Shown: piece by piece, positions 32,162 through 40,804 of the stretch
Layout of the letters: every line of letters begins with the position of its first letter
Numbering within the stretch: position 1 is the first letter of the stretch
DNA from: an uncultured Acidobacteriota bacterium
GTDB lineage: Bacteria > Acidobacteriota > Vicinamibacteria > Vicinamibacterales > CAVVIG01
Reading direction: 5' to 3'
DNA: 64,000 nucleotides
Assembly (NCBI GenBank): GCA_902825985.1
Contig: CADEDC010000013.1
Location: 1-64,000 of the forward strand
Translations under genes and position numbers: made by a program
Notes under the pieces: generated by a model
What the model was told of the DNA's origin: nothing
What the model saw: the letters and a program-made list of their open reading frames with translations, nothing else
Database searches by the model: none

Positions 32162-33883
32162 ATGAGCGCCTACGCGCCCTGGCTGGCGCATTACGATCCG
32201 GGGGTGCGCCCGACCCTGGGCCCGTACCCGAACCGGACCCTGCTCGACTACGTGGACGATCACGTCCGCGAGCGTCCGGCGGCAGCTGCGCTCCTGTTCA
32301 AGGGGGCGACCATCACGTGGTCCGACCTGGATCGCCAGAGCGACGCCTTCGCGGCGGCGCTGCGGTCGCTCGGCGTCGGCCGCGGCGAACGCGTCGGCCT
32401 GCTGCTGCCCAACTGCCCGCAGTTCTTCGTCGCCGAGTTCGCCGCCTGGAAGATCGGCGCGATCGTCGCGCCACTCAACCCGATCTACACCGAGCACGAG
32501 CTCGAAGGCCCGCTGCGCGACAACGGCGTCGAGACGATCGTCACGCTCACCCGCTTCTACGATCGCGTGAAGCGCGTGCAGCCGCGCACGCCGCTCAAGC
32601 GGATCATCGCGACCAACATCAAGCACTACTTCCCGTTCGGCTTGAAGCTGCTGTTCACGCTGTTCCGGGAGAAGCAGGACGGCGATCGCATCTCGCTGGC
32701 TGCCGGTGACCACGACTACGGCCGCCTGCTCGCCGCGCACGCCGGCACGCGGCCGGCGCGCGCCCGTCTGACCAGCGACGACCCCGCCGTGCTGCTGATG
32801 AGCGGCGGCACCACCGGCACGCCGAAGGGCGTGCTCGGCAAGCATGGGGTCTACGTCATCACCGGCATCCAGGCGAAGGAGTGGACGCGGACGATCGTCG
32901 GCCACGGCGACAGCGTCATCATGCTGCCGCTGCCGATGTTCCACGTCTACGGACACGTCGGCGTGCAGGGGCTGGCAATCGTCACCGCCAATCCGCTGTC
33001 GCTCGTGCCGAATCCGCGCGACCTGAAGGACCTGCTGGCCACCATCAACAAGGTGCGGCCGACACTGTTCAACGGCGTGCCGACGATGTTCGTCGCGCTG
33101 TTGAATCATCCCGACGTGCAGGCCGGCAAGGTCGACTTCAAGTCGATCAAGGTGTGCATCTCCGGCGCCGCAGCGCTGATGGCCGAGACGAAGCACCGGT
33201 TCGAGACGCTCACCGGCGGCCGCATCATCGAGGGGTACTCACTCACCGAAGCGATGATGGCGCTCGTGGTCAATCCGGTGGACGGGCCGAACAAGACCGG
33301 CTCGGTCGGCCTGCCGCTGCCCGACGTCATGGTCCGCATCTACGACGCCGAGGAGGGCAACCGGATGCTGCCGCTGAAGGACGTCGGCGAAATCTGCTTC
33401 TCGGGTGCGCAACTGATGGTCGGCTTCTGGAACCGGCAGGAAGAGACGTCGCTCGTACTGCGGGATCACGTCGACCCGGATGGGACGCGGCGCTGGCTGC
33501 ACACGGGGGACCTCGGCTACCTGGATGAAGACGGCTACCTGTTCATCACCGACCGGAAGAAGGACCTGATCAAGACCAGCGGCTACCAGGTGTGGCCGCG
33601 CGAGATCGAGGAGGTCCTCGCCGCGCATCCGGCGGTCGCCGAGGTCGGCGTCGCCGGCGTCGCCGACGAGACCAAGGGCGAGGCGATTCGCGCCTGGGTG
33701 GTGCTGCGCGCCGGGCACGCGGCTACGGGAGAAGAGCTGCGGACGTACTGTCGCGAGACGCTGGCGCCGTACAAGGTGCCGTCGAAAGTCGAACTGCGGA
33801 CGGAGCTGCCGAAGACGATGGTCGGCAAGGTGTTGCGACGGGCGCTGCGTGAGGAGGCCGAGGCGGCGCAAACGCCCCGCTGA
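32162..33883 (+). CDS. Long-chain acyl-CoA synthetase (AMP-forming)
   Basis: ANL-superfamily ligase of 573 residues. P-loop MSGGTTGTPKGV near 213-224, EGYSLTEA near 358, TGDLGY and DRKKDLIKTSGYQVWPREIE near 455-480, and the late catalytic lysine in PKTMVGKVLRR identify the family; a FadD-like fatty-acid substrate fits best, but the exact chain length cannot be told. It may activate fatty acids for beta-oxidation or lipid synthesis. Convergent with the hypothetical gene at 33889 (5 bp apart). Confidence 0.9.
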   Translation: MSAYAPWLAHYDPGVRPTLGPYPNRTLLDYVDDHVRERPAAAALLFKGATITWSDLDRQSDAFAAALRSLGVGRGERVGLLLPNCPQFFVAEFAAWKIGAIVAPLNPIYTEHELEGPLRDNGVETIVTLTRFYDRVKRVQPRTPLKRIIATNIKHYFPFGLKLLFTLFREKQDGDRISLAAGDHDYGRLLAAHAGTRPARARLTSDDPAVLLMSGGTTGTPKGVLGKHGVYVITGIQAKEWTRTIVGHGDSVIMLPLPMFHVYGHVGVQGLAIVTANPLSLVPNPRDLKDLLATINKVRPTLFNGVPTMFVALLNHPDVQAGKVDFKSIKVCISGAAALMAETKHRFETLTGGRIIEGYSLTEAMMALVVNPVDGPNKTGSVGLPLPDVMVRIYDAEEGNRMLPLKDVGEICFSGAQLMVGFWNRQEETSLVLRDHVDPDGTRRWLHTGDLGYLDEDGYLFITDRKKDLIKTSGYQVWPREIEEVLAAHPAVAEVGVAGVADETKGEAIRAWVVLRAGHAATGEELRTYCRETLAPYKVPSKVELRTELPKTMVGKVLRRALREEAEAAQTPR

Positions 33884-33888
33884 TCGGC

Positions 33889-34479
33889 TCAGGCGGCGCT
33901 GTGCCGCCGGCCGCGGCGGCGGCCCAACACCACCGCGGCGAGGAGGGCCGTCACCGCGACCGGCCCCCAGAAGGTCCACATCCGGCCCGCCGGCGTCACG
34001 ACGATCACGTCGGGCCACTCGGTCAAGCTGCCGCCGCCGGTCCAGCGTCCGTCCGCCGCCGTATGCCATTCGAGCACCGGCTCTCCGACCGCTGGCCTGG
34101 CGCTTCCCGGGGGTAGAACAACCGTCAGCTGGACGGTCGCGCCGTTCGGCACGGGCGGCATCGCACACCGCAGCTCACGGCGGTCGCCGCTGCCCTGCGG
34201 CCTGTAGGTGGCGTTCGAGCGAAAACCCTGCCCCTCCGCCGAGACATGGCAGCGCCCGTCGTCGAGGAACTCGACCGTGACCGCGGCCGGCCCGGCGGAA
34301 TCGGCGCTGGCGCGCGCCGCACCGCTGCCCGTGGCCGTCCCGGCGACCAGGCGGGTGCCACCCAGCGCCAGCCATGCCGCGAGCCCGGTGGCAACCGCAA
34401 CCAGCTTCACAAGTTCCTTCCAGTCAGTCGCTTGCGAGGGCTCCCTGGACGTGAGCCGGATCTCCGCCGGTTTGCGCAT
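33889..34479 (-). CDS. Hypothetical membrane protein with two transmembrane segments
   Basis: A 196-residue protein: N-terminal TM (about 24-41, VKLVAVATGLAAWLALGG), an exposed beta-rich middle of ~110 residues (residues 60-165, with two Cys), and a C-terminal TM ending in a basic RRRGRR tail. The topology suggests a periplasmic domain held by two helices. No family recognised. An alternative ATG at 34503 would overlap the divergent CDP-alcohol transferase start; 34479 avoids that. The true start is uncertain. Confidence 0.55.
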   Translation of the reverse strand: MRKPAEIRLTSREPSQATDWKELVKLVAVATGLAAWLALGGTRLVAGTATGSGAARASADSAGPAAVTVEFLDDGRCHVSAEGQGFRSNATYRPQGSGDRRELRCAMPPVPNGATVQLTVVLPPGSARPAVGEPVLEWHTAADGRWTGGGSLTEWPDVIVVTPAGRMWTFWGPVAVTALLAAVVLGRRRGRRHSAA

Positions 34480-34501
34480 CTCAGGGTGGAGGAACTTGAG
34501 C

Positions 34502-35248
34502 ATGTCACACGTATCGGCCTCAGCCGGCGCCGCCCACATCCGGGACCACCGAAGCGTGACCGCGGCCATGGAAAAAAGGCTGCTGGTCGCGCTTGCCGGA
34601 CGGTTGCCGCCCTCGATCAATTCGGACCACCTCTCGGCGCTCGGTTTCGCCTCGATCGTCGCAACCGGCGTTCTATTTGCCCTCATCACGGTGACGCCGT
34701 GGGCCGCCTACGCGATCCCGTTCGCGCTGGCGCTGAACTGGTTCGGCGACAGTCTGGACGGAACACTGGCGCGGGTCCGGAATCAGCAGCGCCCACGGTA
34801 TGGCTACTACGTCGATCATGTGATCGATATCGCCGGCACGTCGGCACTGATGGCCGGACTGGCGATGTCGGGCATCATCAATCCGCTGCTGGCACTGGCG
34901 CTGCTCTCGGTCTACCTGCTGCTGTGCGCCGAGTCGTACCTCAGCACGCACGCCTCAGGCGTCTTCAAGATGTCGTTCGTCGGGTTCGGTCCGACGGAGC
35001 TCAGATTGGTGCTGGTCGCCGGGGCGTTGAAAGTGGCCGCGTCACCGGTCGTCACACTGCCGGTGCTGGGTTCACAGCTGCTGTTCGACGTCGGCGGCGG
35101 CGTCGCCCTCGTCGGCATGGCGGGTGCGTTCGCGATCTCGGCGGCCCGCACCACGCGCGATCTCTACAAGGCGGAACCGATCCCGGCCGCCGCCACGTCC
35201 GGCGGTCCGTCGACCGATGAACCGGCACCGCAGGAGTGTGTGGCGTGA
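34502..35248 (+). CDS. CDP-alcohol phosphatidyltransferase family protein
   Basis: Membrane transferase of 248 residues joining a CDP-activated lipid to an alcohol. The motif D-x2-DG-x2-AR-x8-G-x3-D-x3-D is complete (Asp83, Asp86, Gly87, Ala90, Arg91, Gly101, Asp105, Asp109), followed by about five hydrophobic helices. Substrate is not readable (PG, PI, cardiolipin or inositol-like). ATG 34502 is preferred to 34568 because GGAGGA lies 8 nt upstream and homologues have a similar basic-charged N-terminus before the first helix. The next gene starts inside its stop (GTGA). Confidence 0.82.
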   Translation: MSHVSASAGAAHIRDHRSVTAAMEKRLLVALAGRLPPSINSDHLSALGFASIVATGVLFALITVTPWAAYAIPFALALNWFGDSLDGTLARVRNQQRPRYGYYVDHVIDIAGTSALMAGLAMSGIINPLLALALLSVYLLLCAESYLSTHASGVFKMSFVGFGPTELRLVLVAGALKVAASPVVTLPVLGSQLLFDVGGGVALVGMAGAFAISAARTTRDLYKAEPIPAAATSGGPSTDEPAPQECVA

Positions 35249-36348
35249 GCCCTCGCCTGCGGGCGTTCGCCGTCGTCGGCGCGATCGGGTTCGTCGTCCA
35301 GCTCGCGGTGCTGGCGGCACTGCAGCACGCCGGAGCGGCGCTGCCGGTCGCCACCGCGCTGGCCGTCGAAGCAGCCGTGCTGCACAACTTCGTCTGGCAC
35401 GAACGCTGGACCTGGCGCGATCGGACCAGGGTTGCCGGGTGGCGATCCAGACTGCTCCGATTCCACTCTTCGAACGCCCTCGTCTCGCTGGTGGTGAACG
35501 TGGGCCTCACGTCGGCCTTCGCGGGCCTCATGCACGTGCCGCCGCTGCTGGCGAACGCCATGGCGGTCGCGGTGGCCAGCCTGGCGAACTTCCTTGCCGC
35601 GGACCGCTGGGTGTTCGCCCGCGGCCCGGCGATCGCGGTCCTGGCGTCGCTGCTGACGGCGTCAGCCGCGAGTGCGGCCGGCCCGCCGCCGGAGGCGCTC
35701 GTCGCGTGGACACGCCACGTGCAGGAGGTCGAGTCCAGCGGCACGGGTCGACAGACGGATTGTCACCCTGGCGACGAACCGGTTGGCGGCTCGACGAAGG
35801 TGGCCGGCGGCACCATCTTCCGCTGGAGCAGTTGCACCATCGCCAAGGGGGTGACCGTACCGCTGCTCATCGATGCGCTGATCGCCTCCGGCACACCGCC
35901 GCCCCAGGAGGACGTGCTCGAGTCGCGCCTGCTGGCCCGCGACGGCGATCGGCTCCGTGTCTATCTGAAGGTGATACGGCGAACGATCATGACCGTTTCG
36001 TACCACACCGAACACGACATGGTCTTCCGCCGCACGTCGGACCGGCTGGCGACGAGCCGCAGCAGTGCGACGTCGATTGCGCAGACCGACGGCGGCGACC
36101 ACGGCTTCCTGTGGCGGCTGAATTCGTACTGGGTGTACCGGCAGGTGGGAGCTGATGTCCGGATCGAACTGGTGTCGCTGTCGCTCAGCCGCGACGTTCC
36201 CCTGGTGGTGCGGCCGGTCGCGGGACCGCTGATCCGGCGCGTCGCGCGCGAATCGATGGAGCGAACGCTGGACGCCATCCGGCAGTTCGGCGAAAACGCC
36301 GGGCGGCACCCGCGAGCGGTCAGGGTGCGACCGGTCGACGGACACTGA
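35245..36348 (+). CDS. GtrA-like membrane protein fused to an SRPBCC/START-like domain
   Basis: A 367-residue protein. Residues ~5-120 form a GtrA-type four-helix module (conserved HNFVWHERWTW and ADRWVFARG), used in polyprenol-linked sugar flipping. Residues ~140-350 are a soluble domain with the long C-terminal helix typical of SRPBCC lipid-binding folds (RVARESMERTLDAIRQF). GTG 35245 overlaps the upstream stop and sits 8 nt after CAGGAG. Fusion to this domain is unusual for GtrA. Together with the CDP-alcohol transferase it suggests a membrane-lipid job. The 3' end overlaps convergent pxpA by 29 bp. Confidence 0.7.
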   Translation: MSPRLRAFAVVGAIGFVVQLAVLAALQHAGAALPVATALAVEAAVLHNFVWHERWTWRDRTRVAGWRSRLLRFHSSNALVSLVVNVGLTSAFAGLMHVPPLLANAMAVAVASLANFLAADRWVFARGPAIAVLASLLTASAASAAGPPPEALVAWTRHVQEVESSGTGRQTDCHPGDEPVGGSTKVAGGTIFRWSSCTIAKGVTVPLLIDALIASGTPPPQEDVLESRLLARDGDRLRVYLKVIRRTIMTVSYHTEHDMVFRRTSDRLATSRSSATSIAQTDGGDHGFLWRLNSYWVYRQVGADVRIELVSLSLSRDVPLVVRPVAGPLIRRVARESMERTLDAIRQFGENAGRHPRAVRVRPVDGH

Positions 36349-37114
36349 TGCCAGCGCGTTCGAGCGCCAGGCGCACCGCTGCGGCGCGTCTGGCAGCACC
36401 TGGCGCATCGCCGTGGACGCAGAGCGTCTGTACCTGCAACGAAACGACACGGGCGTCGATCGTTTCAACCTCGCCATGCGCCACCAGTCGAACCGCCTGT
36501 TGCGCCGCGATCTCGTCCACATCGATGACCGCGCCTTGCAGCCGACGGGACACCAGTTGCCCATCTGCATCGTAGCGGCGATCGGCAAAGCCCTCGAGCA
36601 CGACGTGAAGCCCGGCCATGGTAGCGGTGCGCGCCAGCGCTGACCCTGGCGGTGCGAAAACGTGCAGGTGACGATCGAACGCGGCGATGGCCCGGACGAT
36701 CGGCGTCGCGAGCACCTCATCGCGGGCCGCCATGTTGTAGAGAGCGCCGTGCGGCTTCACGTGGCGCAACTCGGTGCCCTCTGCCTTCGCGATTCCCGCT
36801 ACTGATGCGATTTGATACAACACGGCATCTTCTACTTCCCAGTCGGTCATCTGCATCTCGCGACGACCGAAGCCGGCGAGGTCCGGGAACGACGGATGCG
36901 CTCCGATGGAGACGCCGCGCGCGGCGGCGGCGCGCACCGTCCGTCGCAGCACGGACGGATCGCCGCCATGGAATCCCGCGGCGATATTGGCCGACGTGAT
37001 GGACGCCAGCAGGGCATCGTCGTCGCCGATCACGTAAATTCCGAAGGATTCGCCGAGGTCGGCGTTGAGGTCGATATGCACGGGGGGATCACACGCCGCG
37101 AGTGGCGGGAACAC
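36320..37114 (-). CDS. pxpA: 5-oxoprolinase subunit A (LamB/YcsF family)
   Basis: A 264-residue protein of the YcsF family; PxpA cooperates with PxpBC in ATP-dependent opening of 5-oxoproline to glutamate. IDLNADLGESFG near 14-25, NIAAGFHGGDP, IGAHPSFPDLAGFGRR, and HVKPHGALYN near 118-127 are diagnostic. The start is GTG at 37114; GTG 37081 (VHIDLN) is an alternative. PxpB/C are not in the window. Ends inside the 3' end of the GtrA-fusion gene. Confidence 0.87.
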   Translation of the reverse strand: MFPPLAACDPPVHIDLNADLGESFGIYVIGDDDALLASITSANIAAGFHGGDPSVLRRTVRAAAARGVSIGAHPSFPDLAGFGRREMQMTDWEVEDAVLYQIASVAGIAKAEGTELRHVKPHGALYNMAARDEVLATPIVRAIAAFDRHLHVFAPPGSALARTATMAGLHVVLEGFADRRYDADGQLVSRRLQGAVIDVDEIAAQQAVRLVAHGEVETIDARVVSLQVQTLCVHGDAPGAARRAAAVRLALERAGISVRRPVAP

Positions 37115-37134
37115 GTGAGTGCGAGGCGTGATTG

Positions 37135-37174
37135 TACAAAAAACAAGAGGGCACCGCGAGATTGCGGCACCCTC
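37135..37174 (-). terminator. Rho-independent terminator downstream of rfbB
   Basis: On the minus strand the stem GAGGGTGCCGC / GCGGTGCCCTC (37174-37164 and 37157-37147) gives 11 bp including two G-U wobbles, with a 6-nt loop, followed by a T-rich tract (TTGTTTTTTGT, 37145-37135). The wobbles make it a stable hairpin only on the minus strand, so it ends rfbB transcription before pxpA. Confidence 0.75.
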
Positions 37175-37359
37175 CTGTGATCATCGGCCTGGCTCCCCCA
37201 GCATTCACGGCGCCCTGCCGTAATCAGACCGACGAACGCAAACCTCTATCGCAAGGTGCGTGCCCGGTTCTGACAGGCCGTTTGCTCAGGATCTTCGCTC
37301 CGCGTGAGAGCTGAACCGTGGCCGAATGGTGATCGCGGTTACGAATCTGCAGCCGCGTG

Positions 37360-38427
37360 TCACGTCGTGCCGAGCCGTTCGCGATCGTAGCGTCCCTGCT
37401 GGATGCGGGTACACCAGTCGCGATGGGTGACGTACCACTTCACCGTGTCGAACATGCCGAGCTCGAACGAATGCCGCGGCGTCCAGCCAAGTTCCGTGCG
37501 GATCTTCGTCGCGTCGATGGCGTATCGACGATCGTGTCCAGGCCGGTCCTTGACGAAGACGCGAAGGTCGCCGTACGACCTGCCCTGCAGCGCCGCGTTC
37601 GTCGCTGCCGGCACGTTGGCTTCGAGCGCGGCGATCAACGTGTCGATCACCTGGAGGTTGGTTCGCTCGTTGTTGCCGCCAATGTTGTACTTCTCCCCCA
37701 GTCGGCCCCGGGCCAGCACCAGCAGGATGCCGGCGCAGTGATCGTCGACCTGCAGCCAATCGCGGATGTTGCCCCCGTCCCCATAGATCGGCAGGTGACG
37801 CCCCTCGAGGCCGTTGAGGATCATCAGCGGGATCAGCTTCTCCGGAAACTGATAGGGCCCGTAGTTGTTGGAGCAGTTGGTGATGAGCGTGGGGAGGCCG
37901 TAGGTGTGGAAGTAGGCGCGCACCAGATGATCCGCGGACGCCTTGCTCGCCGCGTAGGGTGAGTTCGGCGCGTACGGGGTTTCTTCGCTGAACAGCCCAT
38001 CAGCGCCAAGGGTGCCGTACACCTCATCCGTAGAGACGTGGAGGAACCTGAACGCCTGTTTGTCGGCGTCCGACAGCGTGGCGTGATGGCGGCGCGCCGC
38101 CTCGAGCAGGGCGAACGTGCCGACAATGTTCGTCTCGATGAAGGGCCGCGGACCGTCGATCGAACGGTCGACGTGCGATTCCGCCGCTAAATTGAGGATG
38201 GCACGGGGACGCTCGGCATCGAAGAGCGCCCGCATCGCTGCCTCGTTCGCGATGTCTTCTTCGAGAAACCGGACGCGCGGCGAGTCGAGCGCGCCTTCGA
38301 GGTTGTGCAGGCTGCCGGCATAGGTCAGCTTGTCGACGATGACGATGCGTTCGCTGGTGTGGGCAAGACTGTGGCGGACCAGGTTCGAGCCGATGAACCC
38401 GGCGCCGCCCGTAATGATGAGTGCCAT
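37360..38427 (-). CDS. rfbB: dTDP-glucose 4,6-dehydratase
   Basis: Extended SDR dehydratase of 355 residues for dTDP-deoxysugars. NAD site GGAGFIGSN near 7-15, STDEVYG near 131-137, and YAASK near 158-162 carry the Ser/Thr, Asp-Glu and Tyr-Lys catalytic set; RDWLQVDDHC and RPGHDRRYAID are typical RmlB segments. RmlA/C/D are not in the window. A TACAAT box lies 7 nt before the ATG and a strong terminator follows, so it is a single-gene unit. Confidence 0.93.
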   Translation of the reverse strand: MALIITGGAGFIGSNLVRHSLAHTSERIVIVDKLTYAGSLHNLEGALDSPRVRFLEEDIANEAAMRALFDAERPRAILNLAAESHVDRSIDGPRPFIETNIVGTFALLEAARRHHATLSDADKQAFRFLHVSTDEVYGTLGADGLFSEETPYAPNSPYAASKASADHLVRAYFHTYGLPTLITNCSNNYGPYQFPEKLIPLMILNGLEGRHLPIYGDGGNIRDWLQVDDHCAGILLVLARGRLGEKYNIGGNNERTNLQVIDTLIAALEANVPAATNAALQGRSYGDLRVFVKDRPGHDRRYAIDATKIRTELGWTPRHSFELGMFDTVKWYVTHRDWCTRIQQGRYDRERLGTT

Positions 38428-38434
38428 GTCACTG

Positions 38435-38440
38435 ATTGTA
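38435..38440 (-). promoter_or_regulatory. Candidate -10 box (TACAAT) for rfbB
   Basis: TACAAT on the minus strand, 7 nt from ATG 38427, no ribosome site between, so probably a leaderless message. Confidence 0.5.
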
Positions 38441-38451
38441 GGGGGAGTCCT

Positions 38452-39594
38452 TCACACGGCGGCTCCTTCTGGATACTGCAGTGCGAGCTTGAGTTCCTTC
38501 GTCAGCGACTCGACCGTCGTTCCGCCGCGCTTCCACTGTCCCTCGGTCTCGAAGCGGAGATCGCCAATCCGGCGTCCCCACGGGGCGATGACGCGCCCGA
38601 TCGCCCGGAAGTCCGACCGTTCAGCGTGCTCCTGGTCGAGGCGCCGGATGACATCCGGCGCGACACGGATGAAGGCGCGCAGGGCCGCCGCCGAACGGAT
38701 GCTGTACTTGCGGCCGTTCCAGGCGCCGTTGAAGACCAGTGCGACCTGCTTGAAGTAGTTGACGAAGAACTTCTTCGCCTCTTCATGGGCTTCGCCGGGC
38801 CGCCTGCCGCCGTTCATGCCGTCCGACGCGAACAACCTCTTGAACTCCTGCGCGAGCGGCGCCTGTGCCACCCGTCCCTTGCCGACGCCGAGCAGCTTGA
38901 TCTCGTTGTGCAGCGGCGAGTCGTCGCGATCGTTCAGGGCGCGTACCACGTCGTCGGCGGTGGCGAGGGCGTAGTCGCGGTAGAGCTGCCGGCCGGACAG
39001 GCTGACGAGATGGGACGCGTTCAACCGCGTGTGCTTCGCGTTGATCGTGACAAACATCTGCACGACGTGGTCTTCGGGCAACCGGTCGAAGATGATGGCG
39101 GGGACGCTGAAGTCCTCACCCTCGAAGCGATCGATGTCGGCGTGCAGCGCGAGCAGCCGGTGCTGGCCGTCGATCGCGCGAAGAATCCCTTCTCGCTCCG
39201 GGACCCTGAGGATTCCCAGCCGGGGATTGCCGTCGGACGCCGTGAACGACAGCTTTTCGTCGCAGCTGATGATCACCGCGCCAGGGATGGACGGCAGGTC
39301 ACGGGCCTGGCGGCACTGTTCGTAGTACTGGACCAGTTCGTCGATCTTGCGGCGGATGATCTGGCGCTGGTAGGCCTTGTCGCTGGACGCGATCCGGCGT
39401 TCGAGCAGATCCCAGTTCACCTTCGACGGGGTCGACGCGGCCCGCGGCCGTCCGCCCCTGACACCGGCCTGGGAGCCGCTGGCATAGTTCAGCACCTCGA
39501 AACGAACCAGCTTGTCGATATCGCTCGCAGTCAGGGACGCCTGGTAGAACTGCACGCCGAACTGCTGCATCCGAATCGCCGCGACGTTGATCAT
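38452..39594 (-). CDS. Orphan DGQHR-domain (DndB-like) protein
   Basis: A 380-residue soluble protein of the DGQHR family; the signature is at residues 142-146 in RAIDGQHRLLAL, with the supporting pieces SKVNWDLLERR, VTINAKHTRLN and a helix-rich C-terminal half. DGQHR domains occur in DndB/DpdB-type regulators of DNA sulfur or deazaguanine modification, but no other dnd or dpd gene is here. Its role is therefore open. It has its own promoter and is in a gap between rfbB and a membrane acyltransferase-like gene, perhaps as an accessory insertion; base composition looks similar to neighbours. Confidence 0.75.
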   Translation of the reverse strand: MINVAAIRMQQFGVQFYQASLTASDIDKLVRFEVLNYASGSQAGVRGGRPRAASTPSKVNWDLLERRIASSDKAYQRQIIRRKIDELVQYYEQCRQARDLPSIPGAVIISCDEKLSFTASDGNPRLGILRVPEREGILRAIDGQHRLLALHADIDRFEGEDFSVPAIIFDRLPEDHVVQMFVTINAKHTRLNASHLVSLSGRQLYRDYALATADDVVRALNDRDDSPLHNEIKLLGVGKGRVAQAPLAQEFKRLFASDGMNGGRRPGEAHEEAKKFFVNYFKQVALVFNGAWNGRKYSIRSAAALRAFIRVAPDVIRRLDQEHAERSDFRAIGRVIAPWGRRIGDLRFETEGQWKRGGTTVESLTKELKLALQYPEGAAV

Positions 39595-39644
39595 GGGTTC
39601 CTGCCAGCCGACGGCCGGAGTGCCGTCCCCCTCTGAGGCCGGGG

Positions 39645-39673
39645 ATTGTACCGGCCACCCTGCACCATCTCAA
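39645..39673 (-). promoter_or_regulatory. Sigma-70 type promoter of the DGQHR gene
   Basis: Minus strand TTGAGA (39673-39668), 17 nt, TACAAT (39650-39645). A leader of about 45 nt follows, with a weak AGGA about 6 nt before the ATG at 39594. Confidence 0.6.
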
Positions 39674-39691
39674 CGGTTTTCTGCGGATGGG

Positions 39692-40804
39692 TCAAACAGA
39701 GGCGACCGACGGATGCTCACGGCCGAGGCGGCGCTGGGCATCCCACGCCTGCCTCAGCCGATCGCGGACGGGGATGAGCCCGAACATCGCAATCGTGAAA
39801 ACGGTATAGGCGACCGCCATCTGCGGCATGGTCAGCCGGTGATGAATCGGCCCGGTAGCCCAGCCGTAGGCAAGCTGCACATGGACCCAATAGACGAACA
39901 GGGAAGACCGGCCCAGACGGGTGAGCGCCGACAGCTCGACGCCGCGCCGGCGCAAGCTCCGTCCCACCCGATCCAGCAGGCCGAGTGTCAGCAGCAGCAA
40001 TCCGACGCGGACGGCGAAGAACGCCGGCGACGTGCTCCAGAACGCCGAGGCGCCGTAGATCGTCGGCAGGGTCGACGCGTAGAGCCCGAGGCCGAGCACA
40101 ACCGATCCCGCGACCAGGACCGTCCGGTGCACGCGGCGCTCCGACCAGCCGTCCTCGGACCGGGCGATGACCACGCCGGTGGCCGCCCCGGCGAAGACGA
40201 ACCCGGCCCAGGGGAACAGCGTGAACACCGTGTACTCGCCGGCCGGACGCACGTACCATTGCCCCCAGATCGGCAGCGCGTCGACCCACCCAGCGAGTCG
40301 GATCGTCGGCGTCAGCATCGCGATGGCGGTGGCACACAATCCGAACCCGATGACCTGGCCCATCGCCGACCGCAGGCCGCCCCACAACAGTCCGGCCAGA
40401 ACCATCGCCGGCCCCATGATGTTCAGGATGTCGACGCGGAAGATGTGGAGCGCCGAGCCGCCCGGGTTGAACACGAACGAGTGCGCCCGGAACACGAAGG
40501 CGAGGATGAAGATCTCGAGGCCGCGCTGGACGAGCCGCTGCCAGGCCTGCCGACGGCTTCCGGTGTGGCGCCGCAAGCGGTCACCCGAGACGACGAGCGA
40601 CAGGCCCGCCAGCCACAGGAACGCCGGAGCGGCGAACCCACCCAGCAGCCGCAGGTAGCGATAGACGAGCGTCGTCTTCTCCGCCGGCAGCGTCCAGGCG
40701 TCCAGCACGTGCGCCAGGATCATGATCAACACTGCGAGACCGCGCGCCCAGTCGATGGCGTGGAAGCGCGTCGACGCGGTCCGGCGGTCAGGCGCCGATC
40801 GCAA
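39692..40804 (-). CDS. DUF1624 heparan-alpha-glucosaminide N-acetyltransferase-like membrane protein
   Basis: A 370-residue polytopic membrane protein with about ten hydrophobic helices. The start FHAIDWARGLAVLIMILAHVLDAW (residues 14-37) is the DUF1624/acyltransferase signature, with the conserved Asp/Arg/His. The family is related to lysosomal HGSNAT, which uses acetyl-CoA across the membrane; the bacterial substrate is unknown. The start is TTG at 40804, since no ATG/GTG precedes the conserved block; it overlaps the OsmC gene by 17 bp. Confidence 0.72.
   Translation of the reverse strand: MRSAPDRRTASTRFHAIDWARGLAVLIMILAHVLDAWTLPAEKTTLVYRYLRLLGGFAAPAFLWLAGLSLVVSGDRLRRHTGSRRQAWQRLVQRGLEIFILAFVFRAHSFVFNPGGSALHIFRVDILNIMGPAMVLAGLLWGGLRSAMGQVIGFGLCATAIAMLTPTIRLAGWVDALPIWGQWYVRPAGEYTVFTLFPWAGFVFAGAATGVVIARSEDGWSERRVHRTVLVAGSVVLGLGLYASTLPTIYGASAFWSTSPAFFAVRVGLLLLTLGLLDRVGRSLRRRGVELSALTRLGRSSLFVYWVHVQLAYGWATGPIHHRLTMPQMAVAYTVFTIAMFGLIPVRDRLRQAWDAQRRLGREHPSVASV

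Noticed and set aside
12699-39594. Idea that queC/queD and the DGQHR protein form a deazaguanine DNA-modification (dpd) system
   Set aside because: They are 25 kb apart with unrelated genes between and no dpdA or other dpd core gene; queC/queD serve ordinary preQ0 synthesis as far as can be seen.
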